From assembly GCA_035544635.1 (NCBI GenBank), contig DATKDQ010000006.1:1-23918 (forward strand): DNA of 23,918 nucleotides. Direction: 5' to 3'. The position numbers were made by a program, and so were the translations under genes. Source of the DNA: DATAFT01 sp035544635. Lineage in GTDB: Bacteria; Acidobacteriota; Thermoanaerobaculia; Multivoradales; Multivoraceae. This document shows positions 21,494 to 23,918 of the stretch, in pieces. Under the pieces are notes generated by a model that saw only the letters and a program-made list of their open reading frames with translations, was not told the DNA's origin and searched no databases. Each line of letters opens with the position of its first letter. Position 1 is the first letter of the stretch.

Positions 21494-23857
21494 ATGACCA
21501 CCACACCCACCCAGCGCAGGCGGCGGCGGGCGGGAGCCGTCGCGGCCGCGGTGTCGCGCGGCTGGAGCCAGTTGCTCGAGACGCCGTCGGTCTGGATCGC
21601 CTTCTATCTGGCGGCCGGGCTCGTGGTCCTCCTTCCCGAAGGACACGGAACGGGCGTTCGCCCGGGCGACATCGCGACGCGCTCCTGGGTCGCCAACCGC
21701 GACCTGCTCTGGGAGGACCACGAGACCACACTCGAAAAGAGGACGCAGGCGCGCAGTGAGGTGCTCGCGGTCTACGACTTCGAGCCGGGAACGGCGCGCG
21801 CGCGCGAGGACGAGCTGACCCAGCTCTTCGAAGTCGGGCGATCGTCGCTCCAGGTCCCCCAGAGCGCAGCGGAGGAGCCGCGCGGCGGCGGGCAGGGAGC
21901 GGGCGCAGAGGCGCGGCCGCCGCAGAGCACCGGCGTGGAGCCGAGCGCGGCGCTCGAAGCGCTGCTCAATGCGTCACAGCTCAAGTTGACTCCGGCCCAG
22001 CTCGAGGTGCTGCGCCGCCACCGGTTCTCGCCGGACCTGGAGGAGCGGCTGAAGAGTGTCATCAGCCGGATCCTGCGCCAGGGGGTCGTCAACAACAAGG
22101 CGGAGCTGCTCGAGAACCACGAGCGGGGAGTCACGCTGCGCGATCTCGAGGCCAAACAGGAGATGCTCCAGGTCGATCTCTACCGCTATCTGGGCTACCC
22201 GGAGGAGGCGCGGGAGATGATCGAGGCGGAGAGCCGGCGCTGGCTCGACTTCGACCGCCGCGAGCGCGCTGCGCTGCAGGAGCTGCTGCTGGCCAACGTG
22301 TCGCCCAACCTCCATCAGAACCGCAGCGAGTCCCTGGCGCGGCGAGAGGCCGCGGCGGCCGCCACCCCGGAGGTCTTCCAGCGCATCCGCGCCGGCCAGG
22401 TGATCGTGCGCAAGGGCGACGAGATCGACGCCACCGCGGCGCGCTTCATCAACGAGATGCTCGGGGGGAAGGGCCCACTCTCCTTCCTGATGCCCGCCGC
22501 CGGTCAGCTGCTCTTCCTGGTGTTGGGCTGCCTCACGCTGTGGGCGGCGCTGCGCCGCGAGACCTTCCCCGACGCCGCGAGCCGCGCCCGCACCTTCTGC
22601 GGGCTGCTGCTGCTCGTCACCATCAGCCTGCTGTGCCTGAGCCTCTCGGTGCTCATTGCCGAGGCGCTCGGGGGCTTCTTCCAGAATCCGCCGTTCAACT
22701 CAAAGCAGCTCTACCTCTACGCCATCCCGTTCGCGTCGGTGGCGCTAGTCTCGTTTCTCCTCTTCGGGCGTTCGATCGCTTTGATCTCGAGCGTGGTGTT
22801 CTCGCTCGAGGCGGGGCAGTTCGTGGATCAGGACGTGTGGGGGATCGTGCTCTACGCCCTCGCGGGGTCGCTCGCTGCGGTGTACTTCCTCGATCAGGTG
22901 AAGCGGCGCTCGACCGTGCTCCGAGCCGGGCTCTTCATCGGCTTGGTCAACGGTGTCGCGGTGCTCCTGATGCAGCTGCTCCAAGGCGCGGCGGCGCTCG
23001 AATTCCAGCAGCTCGGGCTCGGGCTCGCCGGTGGCCTCGCCGGCGGTCTACTGGTGGCCGCGGTCGCCGGTTTCACCGTCCCACTCTTCGAATGGCTGCT
23101 GCCGGTGACGACTGACATCACGTTGATCGAGCTGTCCAACACCAACCTGCCGCTCCTGCGCCGCCTCGCGTTCGAGGCGCCCGGCACGTTCCAGCACTCG
23201 CTCATGGTCGCCAACCTGGCGAAGGCCGGGTGCGGCGAGATCGGCGCCGACTCGGTTCTCGCCTACACCGCCGCGCTCTACCACGACATCGGCAAGGTAA
23301 ATCGTCCGGAGTACTTCATCGAGAACCAGCGCGGACAGAATCCGCACGACGAGCTGCAAGCGTCGCTGTCGGCGCAGATCGTGATCAGCCACGTGACCAA
23401 GGGGCTCGAGCTGGCGCGCGAGGCGCGGCTGCCCACCGTGCTCCAGGATGCCATCGCCGAGCACCACGGCACCAGTGTCCTCACCTACTTCCACAACCGG
23501 GCGGTGGAGGCGAACGGGGGGCGTCCGGTCGACGACGAGCCCTATCGCTATCCGGGGCCGCGGCCCCGCAGCCGCGAGATGGGCGCGCTGATGCTGGCCG
23601 ACGCGGTGGAGGCGGCGAGCCGTTCGCTCGCCGATCCGACGCCGATCACCCTGCGCAGCGTGGTCGATCAGATCTTCGACGCCCATCTGCGCTCGGGCCA
23701 GCTCGATGACACCCATCTCACGCTCGGCGACCTCAAGGTTCTGGCGGCCGAGTTCCGGCGCGTGCTCGACACGTCCCATCACCGGCGGGTCGACTACCCC
23801 GGATTCGACTTCCGCGCCGACAGCGGCCGCGGTCCACTGCGCGTGGTCGGGAGCTGA
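21494..23857 (+). CDS. 7TM-HD (PgpH-type) cyclic-di-AMP phosphodiesterase
   Basis: The 787-residue membrane protein matches the YqfF/PgpH family, which hydrolyses c-di-AMP to pApA. One hydrophobic helix near residues 30-48 is followed by a long soluble 7TMR-HDED extracellular domain to about 325. A cluster of helices spans about 330-535, and a cytoplasmic HD domain follows: GTFQHSLMVANLA (His568), YHDIGK (H597, D598) and AEHHGT (H657). The link LIELSNTNLPLLRRLAFEAPGT is a family hallmark. An insert of Gly/Glu/Ala-rich low-complexity sequence lies in the first third. The start is ATG 21494 with a close GAGG; ATG 21410, preceded by GGGGAG and overlapping phoH, would add 28 Arg/Pro-rich residues. 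Confidence 0.92.
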   Translation: MTTTPTQRRRRRAGAVAAAVSRGWSQLLETPSVWIAFYLAAGLVVLLPEGHGTGVRPGDIATRSWVANRDLLWEDHETTLEKRTQARSEVLAVYDFEPGTARAREDELTQLFEVGRSSLQVPQSAAEEPRGGGQGAGAEARPPQSTGVEPSAALEALLNASQLKLTPAQLEVLRRHRFSPDLEERLKSVISRILRQGVVNNKAELLENHERGVTLRDLEAKQEMLQVDLYRYLGYPEEAREMIEAESRRWLDFDRRERAALQELLLANVSPNLHQNRSESLARREAAAAATPEVFQRIRAGQVIVRKGDEIDATAARFINEMLGGKGPLSFLMPAAGQLLFLVLGCLTLWAALRRETFPDAASRARTFCGLLLLVTISLLCLSLSVLIAEALGGFFQNPPFNSKQLYLYAIPFASVALVSFLLFGRSIALISSVVFSLEAGQFVDQDVWGIVLYALAGSLAAVYFLDQVKRRSTVLRAGLFIGLVNGVAVLLMQLLQGAAALEFQQLGLGLAGGLAGGLLVAAVAGFTVPLFEWLLPVTTDITLIELSNTNLPLLRRLAFEAPGTFQHSLMVANLAKAGCGEIGADSVLAYTAALYHDIGKVNRPEYFIENQRGQNPHDELQASLSAQIVISHVTKGLELAREARLPTVLQDAIAEHHGTSVLTYFHNRAVEANGGRPVDDEPYRYPGPRPRSREMGALMLADAVEAASRSLADPTPITLRSVVDQIFDAHLRSGQLDDTHLTLGDLKVLAAEFRRVLDTSHHRRVDYPGFDFRADSGRGPLRVVGS

Positions 23858-23861
23858 GGCG

Positions 23862-23918
23862 ATGCCTCGGCCCTCGCCCCGTGGATCGGGGCCGAGGCGG
23901 CGCCGAGCGCCCCAGAGG
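23862..23918 (+). CDS. Possible start of the next gene (ybeY expected by context), partial
   Basis: An ATG 4 nt after the HD gene stop opens a frame that runs 19 codons to the window edge, with a basic, Pro-rich start (MPRPSPRGSGPRRRRAPQR). In many bacteria ybeY, an rRNA-processing endoribonuclease, follows phoH and the 7TM-HD gene. Nothing in these residues proves the family, and the stretch is also a hairpin, so it may instead be noncoding. Confidence 0.3.
   Translation, partial: MPRPSPRGSGPRRRRAPQR
23864..23898. repeat. 10-bp inverted repeat after the 7TM-HD gene
   Basis: GCCTCGGCCC (23864-23873) and GGGCCGAGGC (23889-23898) pair perfectly around a 15-nt loop that itself carries CCCC and GGGG. 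It begins inside the candidate start codon at 23862, so it could act as a terminator or cover the next gene's start. Confidence 0.45.

Overview
This is a very G+C-rich (by eye about 70%), densely coded stretch of bacterial chromosome. It is almost entirely housekeeping genes, and many start on GTG. The best lineage clue is the 616-residue secreted protein at 13787-15637, which has the look of the 'VWFA-related Acidobacterial domain' family. With the DsbA-type protein carrying a SurA/PpiC-like N-terminal half, this suggests Acidobacteriota; that is inference, since there is no rRNA here. I see no phage, transposase, tRNA, rRNA or CRISPR array.

Layout. (1) 1-181, minus: the N-terminus of a lipoprotein cut by the window edge. 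(2) 309-1788: tmk and holB, overlapping by 17 bp (dTTP synthesis and clamp-loader delta'). (3) 1872-2954: an exported DsbA-like protein with its own extended -10 promoter, followed at once by a three-unit, 63-bp-period array of double-hairpin repeats. (4) 3250-10013: a tight seven-gene run of pyrimidine nucleoside phosphorylase, cinA, thpR, plsY, gpsA, guaA and a small glutaredoxin-like protein. Most junctions are 1-nt gaps or 4-nt GTGA/ATGA overlaps, so translational coupling is likely. plsY and gpsA are adjacent steps in phospholipid synthesis. (5) 10177-11878, minus: a small NTF2-like lipoprotein with a good sigma70-type promoter, and a DHH/DHHA1 phosphoesterase. Between the glutaredoxin and lipoprotein genes lies a three-arm element that can fold in two exclusive ways. 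(6) 11956-13643: lgt and thiD. (7) 13787-16378: the VWFA-like protein and a membrane-protein pair of the YqjE/DUF3618 type. (8) 16425-17521, minus: a DUF4177 protein and a SAM hydroxide adenosyltransferase (DUF62). (9) 17588-23857: a TIGR04282-type glycosyltransferase, the bifunctional NAD(P)HX repair enzyme, tsaE, phoH and a 7TM-HD c-di-AMP phosphodiesterase. The last 60 bases may begin ybeY.

The most unusual feature is the repeat family: three tandem units at 2954-3144 and a single unit at 16359-16423. Each unit is 65 nt with two hairpins. The 9-bp inner stem differs in sequence among copies while base-pairing is kept by compensatory changes. Both sites lie against the 3' end of a gene, and the single copy fills the gap between two convergent genes and supplies one stop codon. 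A possible G-quadruplex run directly precedes that copy. Other points are near-leaderless promoter arrangements at two or three genes and a perfect extended Shine-Dalgarno that points to a CTG start for phoH.
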